This document shows positions 1-8,782 of a DNA stretch of 64,000 nt, one piece after another. The notes beneath the pieces are model-generated. The model saw nothing but the letters and a program-made list of their open reading frames with translations. It did not search any database and was not told the DNA's origin. The DNA comes from Alphaproteobacteria bacterium (lineage in GTDB: Bacteria; Pseudomonadota; Alphaproteobacteria; Rhizobiales; Xanthobacteraceae). Numbering within the stretch: position 1 is the first letter of the stretch; every line of letters starts with the position of its first letter. The stretch spans positions 62,001-126,000 of the forward strand of contig VGEP01000001.1 of assembly GCA_016869215.1 (NCBI GenBank). Direction: 5' to 3'. Made by a program: the position numbers and the translations under genes.

Positions 1-390
1 AGAATCTTCCTGGGCGACGTGGGAAGCCTGCCGATCGGGCTGCTGGTCGCCTGGCTTCTCGTGCTTCTGGCTTTGAACGGTCATCTGGCCGCTGCGCTGA
101 TTCTGCCGCTGTACTATCTGGCCGACGCGACTTTGACGCTCGCGCAGCGCATCGTACGCGGCGAACCGTTCTGGCAGGCGCATCGCACCCACTTCTACCA
201 GCGGGCCACGGATCGCGGCTTCACCGTGCTTGAGGTCGTCGGCCGGGTCTTCGCCGTCAACGCCGGATTGATCGTGCTGGCCGTCGCCAGCGTGATCTGG
301 CCGGTTACCGCGGTTGCGCTCGCAACCTTGCTCTGCGCCGCGGCGCTGGTCGGCTGGCTGCTGTTCTCCTTCGTGCGGGGCCGAACGTGA
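1..390 (+). CDS. Glycosyltransferase family 4 (WecA/MraY-like), C-terminal part
   Basis: This is the C-terminal 129 residues of an integral-membrane sugar-1-phosphate transferase that loads a sugar phosphate onto undecaprenyl phosphate; the 5' end lies before the window. The reading frame is open from base 1 and begins RIFLGDVGSLPIG, matching the conserved F-x-GD-x-GS-x-x-xG loop of the WecA/MraY family, where the Asp helps bind metal. At least three hydrophobic segments follow, with a basic loop between them. The stop overlaps the GTG start of the next gene by four bases, so it is translationally coupled to the sugar epimerase. Family is clear; the exact sugar substrate cannot be read. Confidence 0.85.
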   Translation, partial: RIFLGDVGSLPIGLLVAWLLVLLALNGHLAAALILPLYYLADATLTLAQRIVRGEPFWQAHRTHFYQRATDRGFTVLEVVGRVFAVNAGLIVLAVASVIWPVTAVALATLLCAAALVGWLLFSFVRGRT

Positions 391-1322
391 GCCGCATCCT
401 CGTCACCGGCGCGTCGGGTTTTGTCGGACGTGCGCTGGTCGACGAGTTGGCGGCTGCAGGACAATCGGTGCGCGCGGCGATGCGCAAGCCCGCCGACGTG
501 TTCGCACGTTCGGTCGAAGTGGTCGCCGTGTCCGATCTGACGCGGCCCGTCGAATGGCGCGCGCTGCTCAAGGATGTCGACACGGTCGTTCATCTCGCCG
601 GGATCGCGCACGCCGGTCCGGGCATCGCCGAGGATGCCTACGACCGGGTCAACCGGCTCGCGACCGCCGAACTCGCCAATGCAGCGCGCGCAGCGGGGAT
701 CCGGCGACTGGTGTTCGTGTCGTCGATCCGCGCCCAGAGCGGGCCGGCGTCACCACGCATCCTGCGCGAAACCGACCCGGCGCAACCGATCGACGCCTAT
801 GGCCGCTCCAAGCTCGCTGCCGAAGAAGCGGTGCGCGCGTCGGGTGTGCCGTTCACGATCCTGCGGCCGGTTCTGGTTTACGGCCCGGGCGTCAAGGGCA
901 ACCTGGAACGGCTGCTGCATCTCGCGCAGTCGCCATGGCCGCTGCCGTTCGGCCTGTGCCGCAACCGGCGCTCGCTGCTCGCCCGGCGCAATCTCATCTC
1001 GGCCATCCAGCTGGCGCTGGAAACGCCCGCCTTGGCCGGGGGGACCTACAACGTTGCCGATCCCACGCCGGTCACGCTTGCCGAACTGGTCAGGGCGTTG
1101 CGCGCCGGGATGGGGCGTGGGCCCGGACTGCTGCCGGTTCCGCCGGTCGTGCTGGCGCTGGCGCTGCGAGCGCTCGGTCGGGGCGAGGAATGGTCGCGGC
1201 TCGGCGGCGAGCTCGTGGCCGACGTGTCGTCGCTGTGCGCGGCCGGCTGGAAGCCCGCGGTCGACACGTCCGCAGGATTGGCCGACCTCGCACGCGACTT
1301 CGTGTCAAAGGCCGCGGCTTGA
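387..1322 (+). CDS. NAD-dependent epimerase/dehydratase (extended SDR)
   Basis: A 311-residue extended short-chain dehydrogenase that probably epimerises or reduces a nucleotide-linked sugar. The N-terminal Rossmann motif TGASGFVGR is at residues 6-14, a Ser-rich VFVSSIRAQSG strand carries the catalytic Ser/Thr position, and the Y-x-x-x-K pair is in DAYGRSKLAAEEA near residue 138. The GTG start overlaps the stop of the preceding GT4 gene. A pair of this kind is typical of polysaccharide clusters, where the epimerase (often a 4-epimerase or 4-keto reductase) makes the sugar used by the GT4 enzyme. Substrate is inferred only. Confidence 0.85.
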   Translation: MSRILVTGASGFVGRALVDELAAAGQSVRAAMRKPADVFARSVEVVAVSDLTRPVEWRALLKDVDTVVHLAGIAHAGPGIAEDAYDRVNRLATAELANAARAAGIRRLVFVSSIRAQSGPASPRILRETDPAQPIDAYGRSKLAAEEAVRASGVPFTILRPVLVYGPGVKGNLERLLHLAQSPWPLPFGLCRNRRSLLARRNLISAIQLALETPALAGGTYNVADPTPVTLAELVRALRAGMGRGPGLLPVPPVVLALALRALGRGEEWSRLGGELVADVSSLCAAGWKPAVDTSAGLADLARDFVSKAAA

Positions 1323-1336
1323 ACTGCAGCTGAAAA

Positions 1337-2161
1337 TCACGCCGGCGCGAGTGCCGATATACCCTGTGCCGCGCGCACCCGCCGGTTCCGGATGACGTCG
1401 TTCAGCCGCTCGTCGTTCTGCGGCAATTGCGACCGGTCCGCCTCGCGATGCCACAAGTGCAGCACGCCGGTCGCCAGCGTTCCGTCCTTGCGGCGGAGCC
1501 CGGCATGCAGGAGCCGCACCAGAAGATCGGAATCCTCGCGGCCCCAGCCGCTGAACGCCGCATCGAAGCCGTCGACGCGGTCGAGATCGGAGCGCCAGAC
1601 GGCCAGATTGCACGAGCGCGCGCCCTTCCAGGCCTTCATGCGCAACTTTCGCAGCGGACCGAGCGGCAGGTGGAGGATGGGAGACAGGCGATTGACGCCG
1701 CCGGTGCTGCGATGACCGAGCCAGTCGGCCAGCGCCCAGTTCTCCGGATGCAGTCCCCGGCGCAGCACCGCATCGGTCAGGCGTTGCGACAACAGCGCAC
1801 GATTGCCGGTGACGAACCAGCCGGGCTCGGCGAGCTTGCGATGGGCGGCGACGAAATCACGCTGCGCGATGCAGTCGCCGTCCAGGAATATGCAATAGTC
1901 GCCACGGCTCGCCAGGATCGCCCGGTTGCGTATCTCGGCCGCACGAAAGCCGCGGTCCTCGTGCCATACGTAGAGGAGCGGCACGCCAAGCCGCGGCGTC
2001 CAGCCTTCGATCAACGCCGCGGTCGACGGACCCGATCCGTCGTCGGCAATCACAACCTCGAAATTGCGGTCGGTCTGCACGGACAGCGAACGCAGCACCG
2101 CATCGAGCGCATCCGGGCGCTCGTAGGTCGTCACGACGATGGAGATCAGGCCGCTCGACAT
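1337..2161 (-). CDS. Glycosyltransferase family 2
   Basis: A soluble GT-A fold glycosyltransferase of about 274 residues. SIVVTTYERPDALDAVLRSL and the ADDGSGP nucleotide-sugar-binding motif are at the N terminus, the FLDGDC segment supplies the DxD-like metal site near residue 95, and FSGWGREDSDLLVRL is the C-terminal galactosyltransferase-type motif, as in the GT27/chondroitin-synthase-like group. I take the ATG at 2161 because homology begins right after it; an open frame extends upstream without a good start. It is divergent from the next GT2 gene across a 116-bp gap. Role in envelope polysaccharide or LPS decoration is inferred from neighbours. Confidence 0.85.
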   Translation of the reverse strand: MSSGLISIVVTTYERPDALDAVLRSLSVQTDRNFEVVIADDGSGPSTAALIEGWTPRLGVPLLYVWHEDRGFRAAEIRNRAILASRGDYCIFLDGDCIAQRDFVAAHRKLAEPGWFVTGNRALLSQRLTDAVLRRGLHPENWALADWLGHRSTGGVNRLSPILHLPLGPLRKLRMKAWKGARSCNLAVWRSDLDRVDGFDAAFSGWGREDSDLLVRLLHAGLRRKDGTLATGVLHLWHREADRSQLPQNDERLNDVIRNRRVRAAQGISALAPA

Positions 2162-2277
2162 TGGTATCCCGGTCGCCTCTCTCGCACACGGCATTCGGCC
2201 GGACTCCCATGCGCCGCAATGGCCAAGGAGGCCGGAGACGGGTAAATAGGCGCTTCACGCCTGCCGAACCGTCCAAC

Positions 2278-3108
2278 ATGCCAAGAATATCCGCCTACAT
2301 CATCGCCTACAACGAAGCCGCCAAGATCGAAGCGGCGGTGGCGAGCGTGCTGTGGGCCGACGAGGTGGTGGTGGCCGATTCCAACAGCACCGACGGCACT
2401 GCGGCGCTCGCGGAAGCGCTCGGCGCGCGGGTGGTGCAGATTCCATTCACCGGCTTCGGCGAACTGCGCAACCGCGCCATCGAGGCTTGCCGTTTCGAGT
2501 GGATTTTCAGCCTCGACTCCGACGAGCGCTGTACCGCCGCGGCGCGCGACGAGATTCTGAAGATTGTTGCGGCCGAGGATGGCCAACACGACGCCTATCT
2601 GGTGCCTCGCCGCTCCTACATGATGGGCCGCTGGATCGCGGGCTCGGGCTGGTATCCGAACTACCGCCAGCCGCAACTTTTTCGCAAGAGCGCGATGAGC
2701 TACAAGCCCGATCCCGTCCACGAGGGCTACGAGCTGCTGACCGCAAAGCCGCTCGGGCGATTGCAGAACGAGATTCATCAGTTCCCGTTCCGCAACCTCG
2801 ACGAGATCATCCGCAAGATGAACCGCTACTCCACGCTCGGCGCGGACAAGCTCGCGCGCAAGCGCGTAACGATGTGGAGTGCGTTCGGCCACGGGCTTTG
2901 GGCCTTCGTCAAGCACTACGTCTTCAAGCTCGGATTCAAGGACGGCTGGGCCGGCTTCGTCATCGCCTTCGGCAATTTCGAAGGCACGTTCTACCGCTAT
3001 GCCAAGCGCTACGAACAGACTCAGGACTGGCAGCCGCCGCCGAGCGAAAAGTTGACCCGGCCCGAGCCGCAGGGCAGCGTTCAGCGCCCGCGCCACCAAT
3101 CGGAATAG
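2278..3108 (+). CDS. Glycosyltransferase family 2 (WaaE/KdtX-like LPS core transferase)
   Basis: A 276-residue GT2 enzyme resembling the WaaE/KdtX beta-1,4-glucosyltransferases that add the first hexose to inner-core heptose. The N terminus has ISAYIIAYNEAAKIEAAVAS, then VVVADSNSTDGT, and FSLDSDER provides the catalytic D-x-D. The conserved downstream pattern with MMGRWI, GWYPNYRQPQLFRK and PVHEGYE is that of the LPS subgroup. I chose the ATG at 2278 rather than the frame's upstream end at 2161 because the conserved MPRISAYI start falls there. Its 3' end overlaps the convergent FkbM gene by 28 bp. Position next to hldE/hldD supports an LPS-core role. Confidence 0.87.
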   Translation: MPRISAYIIAYNEAAKIEAAVASVLWADEVVVADSNSTDGTAALAEALGARVVQIPFTGFGELRNRAIEACRFEWIFSLDSDERCTAAARDEILKIVAAEDGQHDAYLVPRRSYMMGRWIAGSGWYPNYRQPQLFRKSAMSYKPDPVHEGYELLTAKPLGRLQNEIHQFPFRNLDEIIRKMNRYSTLGADKLARKRVTMWSAFGHGLWAFVKHYVFKLGFKDGWAGFVIAFGNFEGTFYRYAKRYEQTQDWQPPPSEKLTRPEPQGSVQRPRHQSE

Positions 3109-3803
3109 AGCCGCTTCACGCGGCGCATGCCGTTGCGCAACACGCGAAACGGCAGCGCGAGATAGTACTTGCGCAGAATTTCCCACCGGTCTGCGGCGCT
3201 CGGCTGCAGGGCGGAGTCCGCGGGGACATACCAGCCGTTGTTGCCGATGCGGCGAAGCAGCCGATAGCCGTTCGAATTCAGGAAACGGTGCGCGCGAAGG
3301 CTCCCGACATGGTCCTCCAGCAGGATCAGGTCCGGCCGCCAGCGCGCAAAGTCGAACCCGCTCAAGACTTCGATCTCGTGGCCTTCGACGTCGACCGACA
3401 GGAGATCGACCGGCTCCGGCGCCTCGGCCTCCTCCAGGAGTTCGTCGAGCGTGCGGGTCGGAACGAGGATCGTGTAGCCGGGCTCCGCGCCCGGCGCCAT
3501 GCGGTCGCGGTCGAGCGCCGACCGCGCGCCGTCGACATGCAGCGGCAAGGTTTGCCCAGCGTTGTCCGGCGACGTGCAGGCAACGGCGAACACCCGCGCC
3601 TTGCGTTCGGTCACGAGGAAGGCGGCCAGTTCCGGCTGCGGCTCGACCAGGACGCCGGTCCAGCCAGCCCGTTCGAGATGCCAGGTCTGCGATCCAACGG
3701 TCGGATGGTTGGCGCCGACCTCGACGAAATAGCCGTCCGCCGCGCCGCCGAAATGCGCACGAACCAGCGCCTCTTCCTCGGCATGGGTCGGATGGATCGC
3801 CAC
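3081..3803 (-). CDS. FkbM family methyltransferase
   Basis: A SAM-dependent methyltransferase of the FkbM family (about 240 residues), which usually O-methylates sugars or glycolipids. The SAM-binding motif I is YFVEVGANHP, followed by GVLVEPQPEL (acidic loop after beta 2) and DLLSVDVEGHEIEVLSGFDF, the FkbM hallmark. The start is uncertain: I give the GTG at 3803, which lies 17 bp after the hldE stop; an ATG at 3878 would overlap hldE by 59 bp. It follows hldE in the same direction, so it is probably the last gene of the hldD-hldE transcript and modifies the core or O-chain. Acceptor unknown. Confidence 0.8.
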   Translation of the reverse strand: MAIHPTHAEEEALVRAHFGGAADGYFVEVGANHPTVGSQTWHLERAGWTGVLVEPQPELAAFLVTERKARVFAVACTSPDNAGQTLPLHVDGARSALDRDRMAPGAEPGYTILVPTRTLDELLEEAEAPEPVDLLSVDVEGHEIEVLSGFDFARWRPDLILLEDHVGSLRAHRFLNSNGYRLLRRIGNNGWYVPADSALQPSAADRWEILRKYYLALPFRVLRNGMRRVKRLYSDWWRGR

Positions 3804-3819
3804 GATTGCGTCCGCCGCG

Positions 3820-5298
3820 TCAGCGCCGCTTGCGCGATCGCGAGCGCTCGACGATCCGGGTGGTGCTGAAGCCCGCAACCAGATCGACCACGATCACCTC
3901 GCCGCCCTGCTTCTCCACCACCTCGCGGCCGACCACCTGGTCGGGCCGATAATCGCCGCCCTTGACCAGCACGCTCGGCTTGACCTGCCGGATCAATTCA
4001 AGCGGCGTGTCCTGCTCGAACACAACCACGAGATCGACGGCTTCGAGCCCTGCCAGCACTTCGGCGCGCGCACTTTCGCTCTGGATCGGCCGCGCCGGCC
4101 CCTTCAGGCGCTTGACCGAGGCGTCGCTGTTAAGACCGACCACGAGGCGGTCGCAGGCGGCGCGCGCCTGCGCCAGCACCTTGATATGGCCGGGGTGCAG
4201 CAGGTCGAACACGCCGTTGGTGAAGCCGATGCGGAGATTCTGCGCGCGCCACGCGGCGAGCCGCTCGTCGAGTTCGCGCCAGTCGAACACGATCTTCTCT
4301 TCGGGCGCGAGCGAGGCATGCGGCAGGATGCGTGCGCGCAGCTCCGCGGCTGACAGGGTCGCGGTGCCGCGCTTGCCGACCACGACCGCAGCGGCGGCGT
4401 TCGCCGCGCGCATCGCCGACTCGAAATCGGCATCGAGCGAGAGCATCACAGCCAGCACAGCCGCCACGGTATCGCCGGCGCCGGAGACGTCGCGCACCCG
4501 GATCGCATAGGCCGGCACATGGACCGGCGGCGCGCCGCGCGCATGCAGCATCATGCCGTCCTCGCTCAGCGTGACGAGGACCGCCTTGCTATCGGCCTCG
4601 CGCGCCAGGACATCCGCCGCGGACGCAAGCTGTTCCGCGGTTGCGACCGGCCGCCGCGTGGCCTCGCCGAGTTCCTTGCGGTTCGGCGTAATCATGGTGG
4701 CGCCGCGATAGATCGAGAAGTCGCCGCCCTTGGGATCGACGATCACCGGCTTTTTCAGCTTCCGGGCACGGTCGATCACGGCCCGGATCAGCTTCGGCGT
4801 CAGCACGCCCTTGGCGTAGTCGGAGAGAACGACCGCGCCGGCGCGCGGCAGGGCTGCGAGCGCATGCGCGATCAGCGCCGCCTCGACCTTGCCCGACACC
4901 GGCTTCGCCAGTTCCCAATCGGCGCGCAGGAGATGCGTCGAGTGATGTTCCGACACGAAGCGCAATTTGCGGGTGGTCGGCCGCGACGGGTCGACGGCAA
5001 GCTTGGCCGAGATTCCCAGTTTGCGGTCGTTGAGCGCCGCGCGCAGCGTGCGGCCCGCGGAATCGCCGCCGATGACGCCGACGAACAGGCATTTCGCCCC
5101 GAGGCTTGCGATGTTGCGCGCGACGTTGCCCGCACCTCCGACCACAACGTCCTCGCGGCTGACGGCGATCACCGGGGCGGGCGCCTCCGGCGAGATGCGC
5201 GTGACGTCGCCATAGACGAAATCGTCCAGCATCAGATCGCCGATGCAGAGGATCGTCTGCTTGCCGATGTCCGTCAGTCGTTTCTCGAAATCGAACAT
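3820..5298 (-). CDS. hldE: Bifunctional heptose 7-phosphate kinase / heptose 1-phosphate adenylyltransferase
   Basis: A 492-residue fusion enzyme catalysing two steps of ADP-L-glycero-beta-D-manno-heptose synthesis. Residues 1 to about 315 form a PfkB/ribokinase domain (GGAGNVARN at 54-62; anion-hole motif DVSGAGDT near 269-276) that phosphorylates D-glycero-beta-D-manno-heptose 7-phosphate at C1. Residues from about 350 form a nucleotidyltransferase domain ([14 protein letters not shown] near 357-370; [14 protein letters not shown]) that adds AMP. Full length matches the family. It sits 11 bp after hldD on the same strand, and gmhA, gmhB, waaF and waaC nearby complete the pathway. Confidence 0.96.
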   Translation of the reverse strand: MFDFEKRLTDIGKQTILCIGDLMLDDFVYGDVTRISPEAPAPVIAVSREDVVVGGAGNVARNIASLGAKCLFVGVIGGDSAGRTLRAALNDRKLGISAKLAVDPSRPTTRKLRFVSEHHSTHLLRADWELAKPVSGKVEAALIAHALAALPRAGAVVLSDYAKGVLTPKLIRAVIDRARKLKKPVIVDPKGGDFSIYRGATMITPNRKELGEATRRPVATAEQLASAADVLAREADSKAVLVTLSEDGMMLHARGAPPVHVPAYAIRVRDVSGAGDTVAAVLAVMLSLDADFESAMRAANAAAAVVVGKRGTATLSAAELRARILPHASLAPEEKIVFDWRELDERLAAWRAQNLRIGFTNGVFDLLHPGHIKVLAQARAACDRLVVGLNSDASVKRLKGPARPIQSESARAEVLAGLEAVDLVVVFEQDTPLELIRQVKPSVLVKGGDYRPDQVVGREVVEKQGGEVIVVDLVAGFSTTRIVERSRSRKRR

Positions 5299-5309
5299 GG
5301 TGCGCGCGT

Positions 5310-6290
5310 TCAGCGGTAACGGTCGGCGGTGTCGAGGAACTGGGTGACGTAGCGCCGCACCGCATCCTCCAGAGCCGTGAAGCCGGCGTTGTAGCCCGCG
5401 CGGCGAAGGTTATCGACCTTCGCCTCGGTGAAATACTGGTATTGCCCGCGGATGCTCTCCGGCATGTCGACGTATTCGATGTCGGGCTCGCGGCCGAGCG
5501 CGCGGAACACCGACGCGATCAGGTCGCGGAAGCTGCGCGCCTTGCCGGTGCCGACGTTGAAAATACCGGACACGGCGGGCGTCTGCATCAGCCAGCGCAC
5601 GACGGCTACGGCATCGTCGACATAGATGAAGTCGCGGCGCTGGTCGCCGTCCTCGATCCCGGGACGGTGCGACTTGAACAGCCGCACCGTGCGGCCGGCC
5701 TTCACGTCGTCGAACCGCTTGGCGACGAGGCTCATCATCTCGCCCTTGTGATACTCATTGGGGCCGAACACGTTGAAGAACTTCAATCCGGCCCATTGCG
5801 GCGGCAGCTTCTCCTTCTTGACCGCGCGGTCGACGACGGCGAGGTCGAAGGCCTGCTTGCTCCAGCCGTAGAGGTTCATCGGCTTCAGGCGCGCGAGCGC
5901 CTCCGGCGACCAGTCGTCGTCGAACCCGGCGTTGCCGTCGCCGTAGGTCGCGGCCGACGACGCATAGATGAACGGCACGCGCGCCGCGGTGCACCAGTCG
6001 AGCAGGCGCAGGGACAGCCGGAAATTGTTCTCGATCACCGCGTCCGCGTCGGTCGCGGTGGTGTCGGAGATCGCCCCCATGTGGATGACGGCGTCGAGCT
6101 TGCGCCCGTTCAGCCAGGCCGGCAGGTCGGCCGGGGCGACCGCATCGGCGAGCCTGCGCTTGGCCAGATTGCGCCACTTGGCGTCGCTGCCGAGGAAATC
6201 GCACACCGCAACGTCGGTTTGCCCGGCCTCGTTCAAGGCCGCGACCACATTCGAGCCGATGAAACCGGCTCCGCCGGTGACCAGGAGCAT
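5310..6290 (-). CDS. hldD: ADP-glyceromanno-heptose 6-epimerase
   Basis: A 326-residue extended SDR converting ADP-D-glycero- to ADP-L-glycero-beta-D-manno-heptose, the last step before transfer to lipid A-Kdo. [14 protein letters not shown] at the N terminus binds [12 protein letters not shown] follows beta 4, and Y-x-x-x-K occurs in [10 protein letters not shown] near residue 139. The substrate-binding stretch with [14 protein letters not shown] and FIYVDD is diagnostic of HldD. The ATG at 6290 begins the Rossmann motif directly; the frame runs 294 bp further upstream without homology. It is the first gene of the hldD-hldE transcript and is divergent from waaF. Confidence 0.95.
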   Translation of the reverse strand: MLLVTGGAGFIGSNVVAALNEAGQTDVAVCDFLGSDAKWRNLAKRRLADAVAPADLPAWLNGRKLDAVIHMGAISDTTATDADAVIENNFRLSLRLLDWCTAARVPFIYASSAATYGDGNAGFDDDWSPEALARLKPMNLYGWSKQAFDLAVVDRAVKKEKLPPQWAGLKFFNVFGPNEYHKGEMMSLVAKRFDDVKAGRTVRLFKSHRPGIEDGDQRRDFIYVDDAVAVVRWLMQTPAVSGIFNVGTGKARSFRDLIASVFRALGREPDIEYVDMPESIRGQYQYFTEAKVDNLRRAGYNAGFTALEDAVRRYVTQFLDTADRYR

Positions 6291-6460
6291 CCGCGACCCG
6301 CAGCCGTTCAGGTTGGGGCCTTCCTTTGCCCCAGCCGGGCCGGGCACGCAACTTTGGGTCCGAAACAGGCCCGATAGCAGGGCTTCAGGCATCGCGTGTT
6401 CCGTTCCGGGCTGGACAGCCCCGCCAAGCCGGGCTACCCGGCAGACATGGGCCTTAAGAA

Positions 6461-7531
6461 ATGAATCCCACACCGGACGCGCGCACGGACCCGGACTCGC
6501 CGATCCTGCTGGTGCCGTACATGTGGATCGGGGACTTTGTGCGCTGCCACTCGGTGGTGACGCTGCTGCGGCAGCGCTTTCCACGGCGCCCGGTGGACGT
6601 GCTGACCACGTCGCTGTGCGCGCCGTTGCTCGATTACATGCCGGGCGTCCGCAAGGGCATCGTCTGGGACCTGCCGCGCAAGCGCCTGGCGCTGGCCGAG
6701 CACCAGTTGCTGGCGGCGCGCATCGCCGCCGAGGGCTACGGCAGCGCGCTGGTCATGCCGCGGACATGGAAGTCGGCGCTGGCGCCTTATCTCGCAGGGA
6801 TTCCGGAGCGGACCGGTTTTGCCGGCGAAGGCCGGTTCGTCCTGCTGAACGACATCCGCTTCGGCGAAAAATCGCTGCCGCGCATGATCGACAAGTGCGG
6901 TGCGCTGGCCTTGCCGAAGGGGGTGACGCCGCCCGCCGAATGGCCTTGGCCGAAGCTCGACGTCCCGCAGGCGGCCGCCGCGGAATGGCGCGCGCGCCGC
7001 GGGTTGCCGAACGACGGCAGGCCGGTGGTGGCGTTTGCGCCCGGTGCGGTCGGGCCGAGCAAACGCTGGCCGGCCGAGTATTTCGCAGAACTGGCGCAGC
7101 GCCTGACCGCCGACGGACTATCGGTCTGGGTGCTGGGCGGGCCGCAGGAAGGCGCGCTGGCCGCCGAGATCGCCAATGCGGCGGGACCGGCCGTACACGA
7201 CTTGACCTCCGGCGACCTGCGCAACGCGATTTTGGCGCTGCGTCTCGCCGGCGCCGTTGCGTCGAACGATTCCGGGCTGGTTCACGTCGCCGCGGCCATG
7301 GGCACGCCCACCGTCGGCATCTTCGGACCGACCAGCCCCTGGCACTGGGCCCCGCTCAATCCGCTCGCGGCCATTGTCGAAACCACGACCGACGTGCCTT
7401 GCCGGCCGTGCCACAAGCCCACCTGCCGCGTTCAGCACCACCGCTGCATGCGGGACATCCCGGCGAGTCAGGTCCTGACCGCAGTGCAACGCTCACTCGG
7501 CAGCGTCCAGGCACGGACGGCCGCGCCATGA
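6461..7531 (+). CDS. waaF: ADP-heptose:LPS heptosyltransferase II
   Basis: A GT9-family glycosyltransferase of 356 residues that adds the second heptose of the LPS inner core. The N-terminal domain shows ILLVPYMWIGDFVRCHSVV and the conserved VLTTSLCAPL. The C-terminal domain has FAPGAVGPSKRWPAEYF and SNDSGLVHVAAAMGTPTVGIFG, the ADP-heptose binding signature. A Cys/His-rich segment (CRPCHKPTCRVQHHRC) precedes the C-terminal helix, as in other WaaF proteins. No strong ribosome binding site is visible before the ATG. It is divergent from hldD and leads a same-strand run with gmhA and gmhB. Confidence 0.93.
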   Translation: MNPTPDARTDPDSPILLVPYMWIGDFVRCHSVVTLLRQRFPRRPVDVLTTSLCAPLLDYMPGVRKGIVWDLPRKRLALAEHQLLAARIAAEGYGSALVMPRTWKSALAPYLAGIPERTGFAGEGRFVLLNDIRFGEKSLPRMIDKCGALALPKGVTPPAEWPWPKLDVPQAAAAEWRARRGLPNDGRPVVAFAPGAVGPSKRWPAEYFAELAQRLTADGLSVWVLGGPQEGALAAEIANAAGPAVHDLTSGDLRNAILALRLAGAVASNDSGLVHVAAAMGTPTVGIFGPTSPWHWAPLNPLAAIVETTTDVPCRPCHKPTCRVQHHRCMRDIPASQVLTAVQRSLGSVQARTAAP

Positions 7532-7601
7532 CCGCGATGCCTTGCACCCGTTCCAGCCGACCGCTACCAGAGGCCCGGCTCGACCGAGCTAGGAGCCCGT
7601 C

Positions 7602-8204
7602 ATGACCGATCCGCGCGAGGACGCCGTCGCCGCCCACCTGCGCCGCTCGCGCGATGCGGCCGAGCGCGCAGCATCCGACCGCGCGTTCGTCTCCGCGACG
7701 GCGGGCATCGCAAGCCGGATCGCGGCGTCGCTCAAGGGCGGCGGCAAGCTACTGCTCGCGGGCAACGGCGGCAGCGCCGCCGACGCGCAGCACATCGCGG
7801 CAGAATTCGTCGGACGCTTCGTCAGCGACCGCGCACCGCTCCCGGCCATCGCACTCACCACCGACACGTCGGCCCTGACCGCCATCGGCAACGACTACGG
7901 CTTCGAGCAGGTGTTCGAGCGCCAGTTGCGCGCGCTCGGCCGCAAGGACGATGTGTTCGTCGCCATCTCGACCTCCGGCCGTTCGCCGAACGTAATCGCA
8001 GCGCTGAAGGCCGCGCGCGAACTGGGCATCGTCACGGTCGGTTTCACCAAAGCGGGCGACAGTCCGATGCGCGCGCTCTGCGATCTCACGCTTGCGGCCG
8101 ATTCCGGCGAGACCGCGCTGATCCAGCAGATCCATATCACCGCGGCGCACGCGATCTGCATGCTGGTCGAGCACGAGCTGTTCGGCACCCCTTTGCGAGG
8201 CTGA
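7602..8204 (+). CDS. gmhA: Sedoheptulose 7-phosphate isomerase
   Basis: A 200-residue SIS-domain enzyme that turns sedoheptulose 7-phosphate into D-glycero-D-manno-heptose 7-phosphate, the first committed step of heptose synthesis. [23 protein letters not shown] contains the phosphate-binding loop and the H-x-x-x-E zinc/catalytic pair. [16 protein letters not shown] is the second SIS motif, and the C-terminal [19 protein letters not shown] carries the active-site His. AGGAG lies seven bases before the ATG. It is six bases upstream of gmhB, with which it must be cotranscribed. Confidence 0.95.
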   Translation: MTDPREDAVAAHLRRSRDAAERAASDRAFVSATAGIASRIAASLKGGGKLLLAGNGGSAADAQHIAAEFVGRFVSDRAPLPAIALTTDTSALTAIGNDYGFEQVFERQLRALGRKDDVFVAISTSGRSPNVIAALKAARELGIVTVGFTKAGDSPMRALCDLTLAADSGETALIQQIHITAAHAICMLVEHELFGTPLRG

Positions 8205-8210
8205 AGCCGC

Positions 8211-8750
8211 ATGGCGACCGCGCCGACGCGCAAGCCCGCCGTCTTCCTCGACCGCGACGGCGTTATCAACCACGACGATGGCTACGTCGGCACCCGCGAG
8301 CGCTTCCGATTCGTCGACGGCGCCGCAGCCGCGATCCGGCGTCTCAACGAGGCGGGCTATCTCGTCTTCATCGCCTCGAACCAATCCGGCATCGCGCGCG
8401 GACACTACACCGAGGACGACCTGCTCGCGCTGCACGCCTGGATGGCCGGAGAACTGGCGGCGCAGGGCGCAAGGATCGACGACGCGCGCTACTGCCCGTT
8501 TCATCCCGAAAGCAAACTCTCCGGCTATCGCTGGGATTCCGATTTGCGCAAGCCCCGGCCCGGAATGCTGTTCGACCTGATCGCCAACTGGCCGGTGGAC
8601 AGCGCCAGGAGCTTCCTGATCGGCGACAAGGACACCGACCTGGAGGCGGCGCAGCGCGCGGGGATTGCCGGATATCTTTTCCCCGGCGGCGATCTGGACG
8701 CGTTCGTGACGAAGATTCTGGCCGAGCGCGGCGGCGCGCGCAGAGTCTGA
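8211..8750 (+). CDS. gmhB: D-glycero-beta-D-manno-heptose 1,7-bisphosphate 7-phosphatase
   Basis: A 179-residue HAD-superfamily phosphatase removing the C7 phosphate from heptose 1,7-bisphosphate so that HldE can adenylylate C1. The nucleophile motif [15 protein letters not shown] is near the N terminus, [11 protein letters not shown] is motif II, and LRKPRPGM and [16 protein letters not shown] are motifs III and IV. Oddity: most GmhB proteins have a zinc site C-x-H...C-x-C. Here the first half is present (YCPFHP) but the second pair is replaced in RWDSDLRKP, so zinc is probably not held in the usual way. The last codons form the left arm of a shared terminator with convergent waaC. Confidence 0.92.
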   Translation: MATAPTRKPAVFLDRDGVINHDDGYVGTRERFRFVDGAAAAIRRLNEAGYLVFIASNQSGIARGHYTEDDLLALHAWMAGELAAQGARIDDARYCPFHPESKLSGYRWDSDLRKPRPGMLFDLIANWPVDSARSFLIGDKDTDLEAAQRAGIAGYLFPGGDLDAFVTKILAERGGARRV

Positions 8751-8782
8751 TTCAGCCGGCTCAATCAGACTCTGCGCGCGCC
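8733..8782. terminator. Bidirectional terminator built from both gene ends (gmhB/waaC)
   Basis: A perfect 20-bp inverted repeat (8733-8752 and 8763-8782) with an inner palindrome AGCCGGCT in the loop. It covers the last codons and stops of convergent gmhB and waaC, so both proteins end in ARRV. A run of T is lacking on either side, so it may act as an mRNA-end hairpin rather than a classical intrinsic terminator. Confidence 0.75.
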
